64,000 nt of DNA, from NCBI RefSeq assembly GCF_902813185.1, contig NZ_LR778301.1:3142001-3206000 (forward strand), written 5' to 3'. The DNA is from Denitratisoma oestradiolicum (lineage in GTDB: Bacteria > Pseudomonadota > Gammaproteobacteria > Burkholderiales > Rhodocyclaceae). Each line of letters opens with the position of its first letter. The stretch's first letter is position 1. Below the pieces are notes generated by a model. That model was not told the DNA's origin. It was given only the letters and a program-made list of their open reading frames with translations, and did not search any database. A program made the translations under genes and the position numbers. This document shows positions 1-8,566 of the stretch, piece by piece.

Positions 1-1449
1 GCCACCTACCTGAAGAGCTACACCGATGTGCAAATCGTTCTGCCGGTGGGCAAGCTGGATGTTTCGGTCGCCATCCTCTCCAGCAAGGCAATACCTCTGG
101 GAGCGGTGGAGGAAGATGGAACCGCCTACCCATTTGAACTGGAAATCATCGAGTGGAAGGCTCCGACAGATCGCATTGTCTATCTATGTAACGAGGCGGG
201 ATTTCCTCTTTCCCAGACCGATGTGCGACTCCAGGCTCCTGGGCTGAATTTCTCGGCCTATGTGAAGTCGCCCTACATTTCCAAGCTCTCGCGTGACGGG
301 TTGCTCGGCTTGGCCGAAATGAACACGGTGCTCATCGAGGTTCTGGGCAAAGTCAAAGAGGCGGTGAAGGCGTTTTATCGCGAACGCAACGCAGAGAAGG
401 CGCAGACCGTCGTCGAGCAATGGAAGGATGAGAGCGTTTATCCCTTCCAGGCCGATCCGCAGACGATGGTCGAGAAGATCGAGCGCGAAGTGTTCGACAT
501 TGTCGCCGTCAAGGTAAACAACCTCCTGCCAGAGTTCGAGAGCACGCCCCAGAAGGGCAAGAGGCTGCAACTTCGCATGCTGCGGCAGGCAATCGAGAAA
601 AGTCCGGAGGACTTGCAACTGATCCTCACGGAGGTTCTTGAACTGCCCGAGAAAATGCAGAAGGAATTTGCCAAGCTCCTTCAAGAAACATCATTGACTG
701 CGATCATTAGCGCGTCGAAGGTGGTCGCAGACCGGCTCAAGTTCATTGCGGGCCTTGATGCACTTCTGTTCGACGAGGAGCACAAGAAGAATCTCAAGGA
801 GCGAACCCAACTCCACCGGCTCCTTGTCGAGAACACCTGGATTTTCGGCGAGGAGTTTTTCTTGACGGTCGATGACCAGTCCCTGACCGAGGTCTTGCGT
901 AAGCATCTCGCTGCCCAAGGGCTTTCCACCACTGTGGATGAGCCGGTAAAGCGGATTGACGGCAAAACGGGGATCGTCGATTTGATGCTTACCCGTAACG
1001 TGCCCAGCCATCGGGAAAACGAGTTGGATCATCTTGTTGTCGAGTTGAAACGTCCGACCGTCAATATCGGCGTAGAGCAGCTTTCACAGATCGAAAGCTA
1101 CGCCTTTGCCGTTGCTGAGGACGACAGATTTCGGGGGATCGACACCCGATGGAATTTCTGGGTGATTTCAAACGGCATGGACGCGCACGCCAAGAGGCGG
1201 GCACAACAGGCCAACATGCCGCCTGGAATGGTGCATCAGTCGGAGGACAAACGGCTCACGATATGGGCCAAGACGTGGTCAGAGGTTCTGCACTCGAATC
1301 GCCAGCGTCTGCGGCTTTTTCAGCAGAAGCTGGAGTACAACGCCGATCACGATGCTTCCCTGCAATTCCTGCGCGATACCTACCGGGAAATACTTCAACC
1401 GGCGCAGGCAGATGCTGATGACACTCCCGACGTGTCGGTGGCTGCCTAG
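1..1449 (+). CDS. C-terminal part of a protein ending in a PD-(D/E)XK-like nuclease domain (5'-truncated by window edge)
   Basis: The frame is open from base 1, so the true start lies outside the window and 482 residues are visible. The last third reads like a restriction-endonuclease fold of the DUF4263/Shedu type: LLVENTWIFGEEFFL, then GIVDLML (Asp) and HLVVELKRP (E-x-K), the expected D...ExK spacing. The upstream half (for example IVLPVGKLDVSVAI, then a charged helical stretch) resembles the transducer region that follows GHKL ATPase domains, but the ATPase motifs themselves would lie outside the window, so that part is inference. It converges with the Wadjet-like operon, leaving a 64-base gap. 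Likely role: nucleic-acid cleavage in defence. The nuclease fold is fairly secure; family and partner domain are not. Confidence 0.6.
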   Translation, partial: ATYLKSYTDVQIVLPVGKLDVSVAILSSKAIPLGAVEEDGTAYPFELEIIEWKAPTDRIVYLCNEAGFPLSQTDVRLQAPGLNFSAYVKSPYISKLSRDGLLGLAEMNTVLIEVLGKVKEAVKAFYRERNAEKAQTVVEQWKDESVYPFQADPQTMVEKIEREVFDIVAVKVNNLLPEFESTPQKGKRLQLRMLRQAIEKSPEDLQLILTEVLELPEKMQKEFAKLLQETSLTAIISASKVVADRLKFIAGLDALLFDEEHKKNLKERTQLHRLLVENTWIFGEEFFLTVDDQSLTEVLRKHLAAQGLSTTVDEPVKRIDGKTGIVDLMLTRNVPSHRENELDHLVVELKRPTVNIGVEQLSQIESYAFAVAEDDRFRGIDTRWNFWVISNGMDAHAKRRAQQANMPPGMVHQSEDKRLTIWAKTWSEVLHSNRQRLRLFQQKLEYNADHDASLQFLRDTYREILQPAQADADDTPDVSVAA

Positions 1450-1513
1450 CGTAACTGATGGGCGCAGGCTTGCTGTTTGCAGCTGCAATTGATTGCACGA
1501 CACGTCCTGAACA

Positions 1514-2347
1514 CTATGTCGTCCAGAGGATAAGCGGCATTCTCTCGGCAATCATCCGTTCCTGGTCAATTCCCTTTCGCTGGTTGCGAATTGCTTGCTC
1601 CAACGCGAAACTCTTCCCATGTAAGTGCATGGCATCAAGCTGCTGTAGCTGGTTCAGGTAAAGATCGTCCCGGCCATGCTTTGAAAGACATTCTTCAGGG
1701 TCGGTGGGCGCGAGAATTCCGATCAATTTCGGCAAGCCTGCGCTGAAGAGCAGGCCCGCTGGATCAAGGTCTGGCCATGCGATAACGGGTGCTTGACTGT
1801 TTCTTAGGAACTCGAGAACGGCATCCGCCATGTTGATGCCATCACCCCGAAATGCAACAAGCGGTTGAGAAAACGAAAGGTCGATTCGGGCATCCTCGAA
1901 GTGGATGAACGCCTCGAAATTTTCGGCAAGGACAATCACGTCATGCCGAAAATCGACCGCCGCGTCGACCGGAATATCCAGAAACGCTTTTGCGGGCAGA
2001 TGAACGGATGAGACTCCCTGTTTCAGGCCGGCAGGTGCCCGCAATGCGATCCGTCCTTCCCGCGGCCGTCTTCCGGCGAGCTTCTCATTTCGTCCCAATT
2101 GGGTGGCTTCGATTCGATTACGGCCCAGCCAGGCATCCGGTGGAGTGGTGGCGTCGATATTCTCCACCCTTTGCAGATAGGCGCGGATCCGATCCCGGTC
2201 GGCATCCGTGACCAACCAGTGCTTTCCCACGACACGCCCGAATCCCAGGGAGTCGACAAGCCTCTGGGCGGTCTTGCTGTAGGGGCGCCGACCGGTATCA
2301 GTTTGGCAGGCGCGCAGCAACACCTGAATTTCCTGTATCGACAGCAT
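1514..2347 (-). CDS. JetD-like Toprim nuclease subunit of a Wadjet-like system
   Basis: This 277-residue product has a winged-helix-like N-terminal half and a C-terminal Toprim-type core: VIVLAENFEAF supplies the conserved Glu, and IAWPDLDPAGLL the D-x-D motif, followed by GIDQERM near the end as in DUF2220/DUF2399-type JetD proteins. In characterised Wadjet systems JetD is the nuclease that cleaves closed circular plasmid DNA handled by the JetABC SMC complex. The start at 2347 has GGAG four bases upstream; longer readings run through the upstream gene. It overlaps the upstream 424-residue gene by 50 bases and is last in the operon. The Toprim assignment is read from motifs; the Wadjet role is inferred from motif plus neighbours. 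Confidence 0.72.
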   Translation of the reverse strand: MLSIQEIQVLLRACQTDTGRRPYSKTAQRLVDSLGFGRVVGKHWLVTDADRDRIRAYLQRVENIDATTPPDAWLGRNRIEATQLGRNEKLAGRRPREGRIALRAPAGLKQGVSSVHLPAKAFLDIPVDAAVDFRHDVIVLAENFEAFIHFEDARIDLSFSQPLVAFRGDGINMADAVLEFLRNSQAPVIAWPDLDPAGLLFSAGLPKLIGILAPTDPEECLSKHGRDDLYLNQLQQLDAMHLHGKSFALEQAIRNQRKGIDQERMIAERMPLILWTT

Positions 2348-3572
2348 AAGGCTCCAGCCAGATATCGGTAAGTACGGGAGTGTCCCAACGCGGGTTGAGA
2401 CAGGCGATTTCATGTTGGTAACACCAGCCTGCCGGCGGCGGCAGGCCATTGTCGATAGCTGCCGACAGGGTCCCCAGCCAGATCACGGGAGAATAGGGAT
2501 AAAGCGCCCGACGATTCTGGTGAGTCCGCAACCAGGTCATAACGGAGATTGCCTTGCCAAGACGTTCGATATCGGTGATGAGCAGATTCAATGCGTGGCG
2601 AAATTCGCTGGGGCTGGGGCTAGCGGGAGGCGGCTCGCCGGCATCGTTGAGACTCCCGGCGCGTGGTGGTGGCGTTCGCGAGAGAGGACGTCGATCGTCG
2701 CGTATTTCTGCCAATAGCGATAGCAAGGTTTCGCTGTCATCGCCATTGGCATCAGGGTAGGCTGGCAGCGGAAAGCCCGTGAAGCGAAACAGCATGTCTG
2801 GCAGGCAGCTATCGTCTTCCCATATAGGCGGGGTGAAATCGGCTTGGCGGGTCAGGCGGTCATCAAGCCTGAGGAGGACTTCCACCAAGCGATGCGCGGC
2901 ATGAAGGTCGAACAATGCTGCATTCAGCGCTTGCTGCACCTCGAACAAGCGTCGTCTCAGGTCGTCGCTGCCTTCGACCCGGTTGTGCAGATGGCGGCGC
3001 AGGATACTTGTGAGTTCCGTATAGCCCTGAACTGCATCCAGCAGATCGGCCTGATCAAGCAGCCCCACGGCTTCGACCATCTGGGCGGCTTGCTCGACAT
3101 AGTTCTTGTTGTGAAACAGCCGGTCCTTGATGCCACCGCCCGAAAATCCCTTGCGGGTATCCACGACCATGCGGAAGTGTTCGATGTCTTCCTTCATGCC
3201 GGTGGCGAACTCGTCGCACAGGTCAATGATCTCGTCGATACAATCTTCCTGGCTCTGGGCGTCGGCCGCGATGAGCGCTCCTTGGTAGGCCTCGGTCATA
3301 GCTTGCAGTTTGCCGACCACATGGGCGTAATGCGTCGAATTTCCATAAATCTTGACGCGATTCACGGCGCGGTCGAAGAAGACCCGCAGCCGCCGATCCA
3401 ACCTGAAGCTCCCCTCGATATAGGGCGTCAGCGCCTTGACCTTGAGCAAGCGGGTGAAGGCCGCCTGCGTATCTACCTCCGGGGCGACGCCTTGGCTCTG
3501 GCAGTAGGCATCGGCGATCAATTCCTTGTTCTGGTGGAGCGCCTGGATGACGTTGAGAATGTGTTCCCGCAT
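2298..3572 (-). CDS. JetA/MukF-like subunit candidate of a Wadjet-like system
   Basis: A 424-residue, mostly helical, charged protein with no membrane segment and no enzymatic motif that I recognise. It starts inside the stop codon of the upstream gene (TGATG, one shared base), a classic sign of translational coupling. Size and position between a short partner and the Toprim protein fit the kleisin-like JetA/MukF role, which bridges SMC heads and recruits the small subunit. A proline-rich low-complexity patch (RTPPPRAGSLNDAGEPPP region, about residues 300-325) separates two helical parts, as expected for a linker in a kleisin. The assignment rests on synteny and size rather than on recognised family residues. 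Confidence 0.55.
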   Translation of the reverse strand: MREHILNVIQALHQNKELIADAYCQSQGVAPEVDTQAAFTRLLKVKALTPYIEGSFRLDRRLRVFFDRAVNRVKIYGNSTHYAHVVGKLQAMTEAYQGALIAADAQSQEDCIDEIIDLCDEFATGMKEDIEHFRMVVDTRKGFSGGGIKDRLFHNKNYVEQAAQMVEAVGLLDQADLLDAVQGYTELTSILRRHLHNRVEGSDDLRRRLFEVQQALNAALFDLHAAHRLVEVLLRLDDRLTRQADFTPPIWEDDSCLPDMLFRFTGFPLPAYPDANGDDSETLLSLLAEIRDDRRPLSRTPPPRAGSLNDAGEPPPASPSPSEFRHALNLLITDIERLGKAISVMTWLRTHQNRRALYPYSPVIWLGTLSAAIDNGLPPPAGWCYQHEIACLNPRWDTPVLTDIWLEPYAVDTGNSGVAARLPN

Positions 3573-4231
3573 CAGGCGCCATCCTTCGATGCGTGAAATA
3601 GCGCCCCGGTCTGCGCGAATGCTTGAGATGCCGTGGGTGTTTCACGTTCCTTCGCCTCGTCGAAGGCGAGAATCATGTCCAGCACCCAGTCCACCTTGCC
3701 GGTTAGGCGATAGATGCCCTTGTTCTCGTCGATCAATTCCAGCAGCCCCTGGTCTTCGCGTAGTGCCCAGTTGATGACCAGTTCCAGCATTTTCTGCAGG
3801 GAGGCATCGGCGGTGCTGCGGAGCCGCTGGGCAAGTGTGCGCAGGGTTTCCTGCAGGTTGAGGTTCTCGTGGATAGCCTGATTGAGACGATGGGCGTGGA
3901 GCAAGGCACCAGCAACGGGAGCCGGTTCGTTGAGTGCCGACATGGTCAGCTTGAGGAAGCTGACCCAATGTCGCAGTTCCCGCTTGGCCTGCGCGGCGGC
4001 TTCACGCGCCGCGTTGCGATTCGATTCGTCCAGCCGTCGCAGCGCGGCAAACCAGGTTTCTCCGTTGCCAGTACGTAAGGCACGCAATCCCACGCGCCCC
4101 AGAAAATCGTTGAGGCCATCAATGTTAGCCGGCTCTTCCAGATAATCGAAAAGCTCCGGGTCCACCGCCCGATTGATGAAGTTGCCGCTCAGCAGGCGGA
4201 CGGCAATCAACTGGAAGCGGTCAGCGCTCAT
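3572..4231 (-). CDS. JetB/MukE-like subunit candidate of a Wadjet-like system
   Basis: A 219-residue helical protein. The start at 4231 (MSADRFQL) is chosen because GGAGA lies about eight bases upstream; it overlaps the end of the SMC gene by 11 bases. Winged-helix-like stretches (for example GIYRLTGKVDWVLDMILAF near the C-terminus) fit MukE/DUF4194-type small subunits, which bind the kleisin and DNA. It has no catalytic motif. The order SMC, small subunit, mid-size subunit, Toprim protein with overlaps throughout argues for a single transcript and a stoichiometric complex. JetB identity is inferred from size and context. Confidence 0.55.
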   Translation of the reverse strand: MSADRFQLIAVRLLSGNFINRAVDPELFDYLEEPANIDGLNDFLGRVGLRALRTGNGETWFAALRRLDESNRNAAREAAAQAKRELRHWVSFLKLTMSALNEPAPVAGALLHAHRLNQAIHENLNLQETLRTLAQRLRSTADASLQKMLELVINWALREDQGLLELIDENKGIYRLTGKVDWVLDMILAFDEAKERETPTASQAFAQTGALFHASKDGA

Positions 4232-7200
4232 CAATGTTCTCCGTTGTCGCTTCCGCTTGCTCGGGGAACGGCCAGGGTACCAGCGTCCCCATGTCCCTCT
4301 GGCGTTTGGGTGCATCGTCCGTTGGTGACGGAGCCGCTACTGATGAGGGTTTCCCGAGTTCCGGCAGTTCGTCCTCCCCGAGGATTCGGCGAATTTCAAA
4401 ACCCGGTAGAACCTCATAGCGGTGGTTGAACAATGCTTGCAAGGACTCCTTGGCTTCAGGGCTGGCGGATACCAAACGGATGCGGTTGCGATTGAGCATG
4501 GCCAGCAGAGCCTTGGAATTGCCCTCGTCAATGGCGCCGATTTCGTCGAGCGCCCAGGTGAGCCAGAGATCCGCCGACTCGTTATTGCGACGGGCGCGAT
4601 TGGCGAAGGCGACGAAAATCAGGCACAGCACCAGGTAGCTCAGGCCATTGCTCGACACCTGCTTCAGGTCGGCCTCATTGCGCACGCGTTTGACATCGGT
4701 ACCGTCGTCCACTTCGATTTCCAGGTCCATCAGGGTATCCGGCTTCTCGGCGAGCGCGCCTTCCGGCAAATGGCGGGCGAAATCCTGTAGCGCGTCCAGC
4801 AATGCCTGGCCAGGAAGGCCGGCGAAGTTGATCTCTTGCCAGCGATCGTGCTCGGTTAGCACGTGGCCGAGGGCATCCCAGTAGGGGCGCCGTTCCACCA
4901 GCGCTGACAAGCGCAGGGAGAGCCGCCGGATTGCCTCGAACACCATGCCGGAGTCCAGGCTGGCCTGTAGCTCTCGCGACAGCCCGGTGATACTGCTCTG
5001 GAATCCCAGCAAGCCTTCCTGGAACCGCCGCAAAATACCGCAGCCGTTACGGATTGAGCCTGCCAAAACATCCCGCTGCTGTGCGTGGGCGGTGCCGTAC
5101 CAATCGGCGAAAACATCCAGGGTGTGCTGCACTTCCGACCAGTAATCGTCGGCGAGATGGGTGGCGTATTCGCCGATCTTGGTCGCGGTAAATTCCTGCT
5201 TGCGGAAGGCGCGGACCAGAGAACCTAAATGCTGGTGCAACCGATGTTCCTGATCGCGGAGTTGGCCGGTGGCGTTGTCGAGTTCCGACAGGATTTCGGG
5301 CAACTGCCAGTGTATGGCGACTTCATCGGTTGTCCCGGCAACATCGGCATCGATGCCCACCAGCCGGGCCTGTTGGGCTGTTTCAGCTTGCTCCAAACGC
5401 TGACGAGCGAGGGTGACATGCTGCTTGGCAGCTTCGAGCGCCGCTCGCTGGTTGGCGATCCGGGCGTCAAAGCGGCCCATCTGTTCCTGTTTTTGTTGCT
5501 GGAGCGCCTCCCCTTCCCCAATTTTTTGCTGCCGTTGCCGCTTGAATTCCTGCCGCTGCGGCAGAACGCGTTCGAGCCAGCGCTGGTAACACTCGACGAC
5601 CGGGGTACTGCTCCTGGCGCGGTTGGCGGTCTCTTCGGCAAGCGTGAGTTCGTCCTCGAGCGCTTTCAACGCAGCGGTGTCGACACCCGCGTGTGCGAGT
5701 TCGGACAAGCGAAGTTTCTCCAGGCCCTCGAACGCCTTGAGCTTGGCGATATTGAGTAGGGAGAGTTCCTCATTGTGCCGCGCTTTCGCCTCGTGCTGTT
5801 GGTGCCGGAGCGCCTGGGCGCGGGTGTCGAAGCCAGACTTGATGTCGTCCTTGGCCTGCTTTTGGCTTCGTTTCAATTCCTCGATCGTCTGCTTGCGGCT
5901 GCGCTCGACGGAAACGGCTTCGGCACGCGTCGCGGTCAGTTCGCCGCGTCGCTGGCCGAGTTCTTCATCCCGCCGTTTCCCGGCGGCATCGAGGGCTTGC
6001 CGGGATTGCACCAAGACGTTTTCGCACCGGCCGCGGTCGGCGATTCGGTCACGGTGGGTATCACGGGCCGTTTCCACCGATTTGGCGAGCAGTCGTTCCT
6101 GTCGCACGGCATCTTCCCAGGCGGCTCTGGCATCGGCTTCAACTGCCTTGGCGCGAAGGATTTCTGCCGCCAGGGACTGCTCGCTGGAAGCGCGTCCCGC
6201 TTCAATACGGGTGAGGTCGAGCATCAGACCATAAAGACTGTTGTCACCAGCCTGGTCATCGGTGTTGCCGGGAGCAAGATCGGTCTTCAACAGCAGATCT
6301 TCACGCAGCACTTTGGCTATATTGCCGTGCCAGCCGGGCAGGTGTGCCCTGAGGTAGTGGAGCAGGGTATTGCTGTCGGGAGTCTCCAGCAAAAGCAGGT
6401 GGGAGAGTTTCTCGCTGGCTTGACCATGCTTTTGTACTTGCACAGCGGTGGCCTGGGTCTGCCGGGCGAGAAGGTTTTCCTGTTGGGTCAGGGCGAGAAG
6501 AGCGCTCGCTTCGTCCGCCACTGCTTGTTGCAGCGAGACCGTTGCCGTATCGAATGCCGTCTTGGCATCGCGGGCGAGTTGAACAAGTTCAGGATCGGGC
6601 GCTAGTTGCGACAGCGTCTGGTCGATCGTTGATATGGCTGTCATTGCGGCCTGCCACGCTTCATTGGCGGCAGCAGTGCCGATGGCCTGGGCATCTTCCA
6701 GCGCGCCGACGGCGGCATCGCGTTCGTCGGCAAGCGCTTCGATTTCCAGATTCAGATCGCCGATCAGGTTGTTGAGGCGGGTTTGCGCATCGGCCTCGGC
6801 CTGGTTGCGGCGGGATTTTTCTTCGGCAAATAATGCCTGGTACTTGCGGCTGACCGAATCGGCCGCGGAAAGCAGTTTGGTTTGTCGGTTCTTCAAATCC
6901 TCGACGTGAGCTTCCAGGGATTGTCGGCGGCTGACCAGATCGATCAGTGCATGGATGTCCTTGTCCGCCCAATCCTTCTCTTCACTGTCCGCGCGTAAGA
7001 TTTCACGGTTGAGCCGGTCGATCTCAGTGTTGATCATTTGCAGGTCGAGATCGAATGCCGCCGCCGCCGCGTGCTGCTCGCGCTGAAGGGTGGCAAGTGC
7101 ATCTTCTTCGTCGAACGCTTTTTGGCGCAGTGCTTCCAGAAGATGTCCGAGCGCTTGCACCAGCCGCTTGAGTTTGCCGGCTGCAAGTGTCTGGTGATGA

Positions 7201-7985
7201 CGGGCAACGTTCGCCTGGACATAGGCAGAATTCGCGGCATAAAACGCGGGCTCCAGCGCCATGACCGTCTGGTAGGCCTTGAAATCCGGCAGAAACCCTT
7301 CCAGTTCCTTGCGCGATAACGCGAGTACGATCTGCTTGTCTTCCTCATCGTAGGCAACCGACGCCGCCATGCGCTTGAGCGCGACAAACGTGATGTCCTT
7401 GGAGAACATCCCCGAGCTAATGCGTTCGATGCCGGCGAGACGAGAACGTCCGGAGACCAGCGCAAAGCGTCGGAGCAATGGACGATGCTCCGGAAAAGTC
7501 AGGCGTCCGCTGGTGCCTTGGATGATGGCGCGGTATTGCAGTACGCCGAGGGCGCTGCTCGGATTGCGGCCCAAGGTGCGCAGACGTGCGTTGAGATGGC
7601 GGCCTTCGACGAGATTGTCGTCATCAACGAAGATTTCCTTCGCGTAGGGGCCATCGGCCAAGTGGTACTGCGGACTATTGTCGGACCCGTAATGCAGAAT
7701 GGACAGCTTGATGCCATCGTGATTCTCGTACTCGAAGGCGACGTAGGACGTCGAACGGCTGAACATGAACTCGCGGAGCGAACGGACGACGCTGCCGGCA
7801 GACTTGACGATTTTTGAGGGCTGCTCGCCGTAGAAAAGCGGAATCAGCCGGATCAACGTGGTCTTGCCGCGGCCATTCCGACCGGACACATGCACATGAC
7901 CATCCAGGCGAACTTCACGAATGCGCGAGGCGGCATAGGAGTCGATGACAATCAGTTTGCGGAGACTTGGCATGGAAGAGCTCAT
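4221..7985 (-). CDS. JetC/MukB-like SMC ATPase of a Wadjet-like system
   Basis: A 1254-residue SMC-family ATPase. Walker A is GRNGRGKT at residues 35-42, the ABC signature-like segment SSNGLSYLV is near 1111, and Walker B LTWALDEIG is near 1142-1150. Between them are long charged coiled-coil arms (about residues 270-960) with a less regular middle. The N-terminal region resembles DUF3584-type ATPases seen with Wadjet-like and MksB-like loci. It would extrude or hold DNA loops with the two downstream subunits and hand DNA to the Toprim nuclease. It is first in a four-gene overlapping operon. The start at 7985 has only a weak ribosome site; an ATG at 7973 is an alternative. GC is lower than in the core genes further on. 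Confidence 0.82.
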   Translation of the reverse strand: MSSSMPSLRKLIVIDSYAASRIREVRLDGHVHVSGRNGRGKTTLIRLIPLFYGEQPSKIVKSAGSVVRSLREFMFSRSTSYVAFEYENHDGIKLSILHYGSDNSPQYHLADGPYAKEIFVDDDNLVEGRHLNARLRTLGRNPSSALGVLQYRAIIQGTSGRLTFPEHRPLLRRFALVSGRSRLAGIERISSGMFSKDITFVALKRMAASVAYDEEDKQIVLALSRKELEGFLPDFKAYQTVMALEPAFYAANSAYVQANVARHHQTLAAGKLKRLVQALGHLLEALRQKAFDEEDALATLQREQHAAAAAFDLDLQMINTEIDRLNREILRADSEEKDWADKDIHALIDLVSRRQSLEAHVEDLKNRQTKLLSAADSVSRKYQALFAEEKSRRNQAEADAQTRLNNLIGDLNLEIEALADERDAAVGALEDAQAIGTAAANEAWQAAMTAISTIDQTLSQLAPDPELVQLARDAKTAFDTATVSLQQAVADEASALLALTQQENLLARQTQATAVQVQKHGQASEKLSHLLLLETPDSNTLLHYLRAHLPGWHGNIAKVLREDLLLKTDLAPGNTDDQAGDNSLYGLMLDLTRIEAGRASSEQSLAAEILRAKAVEADARAAWEDAVRQERLLAKSVETARDTHRDRIADRGRCENVLVQSRQALDAAGKRRDEELGQRRGELTATRAEAVSVERSRKQTIEELKRSQKQAKDDIKSGFDTRAQALRHQQHEAKARHNEELSLLNIAKLKAFEGLEKLRLSELAHAGVDTAALKALEDELTLAEETANRARSSTPVVECYQRWLERVLPQRQEFKRQRQQKIGEGEALQQQKQEQMGRFDARIANQRAALEAAKQHVTLARQRLEQAETAQQARLVGIDADVAGTTDEVAIHWQLPEILSELDNATGQLRDQEHRLHQHLGSLVRAFRKQEFTATKIGEYATHLADDYWSEVQHTLDVFADWYGTAHAQQRDVLAGSIRNGCGILRRFQEGLLGFQSSITGLSRELQASLDSGMVFEAIRRLSLRLSALVERRPYWDALGHVLTEHDRWQEINFAGLPGQALLDALQDFARHLPEGALAEKPDTLMDLEIEVDDGTDVKRVRNEADLKQVSSNGLSYLVLCLIFVAFANRARRNNESADLWLTWALDEIGAIDEGNSKALLAMLNRNRIRLVSASPEAKESLQALFNHRYEVLPGFEIRRILGEDELPELGKPSSVAAPSPTDDAPKRQRDMGTLVPWPFPEQAEATTENIDER

Positions 7986-8033
7986 TTCGATGTTTTATGC
8001 ATCATAAACGCCAGCTGGTCTGTTATGTCGATT

Positions 8034-8312
8034 TCATCGATCCATCGTGAATCCTGCTCTCATCTGGCCCGCCACGCACCGGCCGACGAATTGAGCGAAA
8101 GGCTGAATGTTGCCCTCCGCGCTGGCTTGGTCGAGGGCCGCCATATACCCGGCCCGGTCGTCGACATGGGTACGCTCCAAGGGTAGCCGCCTGAGGCCAG
8201 CATCGCATTCATCAGGAAGCGCACCATGCGTCCGGTGCCATCCATGTAGGGATAGATGTAGACGAAGATGGAGCGGTCCAGCACAGCACGCACTGCCGGT
8301 TCCGTCTCACAA
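8034..8312 (-). pseudogene. fic family remnant, frameshifted and catalytically dead
   Basis: Reading minus, the segment from about 8312 gives ETEPAVRAVLDRSIFVYIYPYMDG then TGRMVRFLMNAMLASGGYPW in two consecutive pieces, clearly a Fic domain core. The catalytic HPFxDGNGRxxR motif is degraded: the active-site His is Tyr (IYPYMDGTGRMVR) and the Asn is Thr. Just after YPW the frame shifts; the continuation DDRAGYMAALDQASAEGNIQ and then PFAQFVGRCVAGQMRAGF in another frame ends in a stop at 8034. The N-terminal part of the gene is missing. It sits directly upstream of the Wadjet-like operon, so it is a dead member of the same island. Confidence 0.8.
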
Positions 8313-8566
8313 CGGCAAGTTGATTATACGAATCACGCCTTGCCGGCGTTCCAGAATTTGCCAGAGATATTCTCACGATAAATTTTTCGGATGTCCTCAA
8401 TGCCCTGGATAAGTCGATCGCCGGGGCGACGACAGATGCGTACAACGCATCTGAACAGGCGGTCGGATTTTTCACGATGCACGAGGAGAATCTTGCTGTT
8501 CCGTCTGTGCCCCGGGTCCTGGGGCAGGATGTCAGGTGACCAGCACTTCAGTAATCGGTTTTTTTG
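8313..8566. other. Intergenic stretch with no recognised gene
   Basis: Between the Fic remnant and the end of the caspase-SUMF1 gene I see no credible gene. A minus-strand frame ending at about 8336 (LIQGIEDIRKIYREN then ISGKFWNAGKA) is open for roughly 60 codons, but has no clear start or ribosome site and I do not recognise it. It could be the tail of a gene lost by deletion. Confidence 0.4.
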
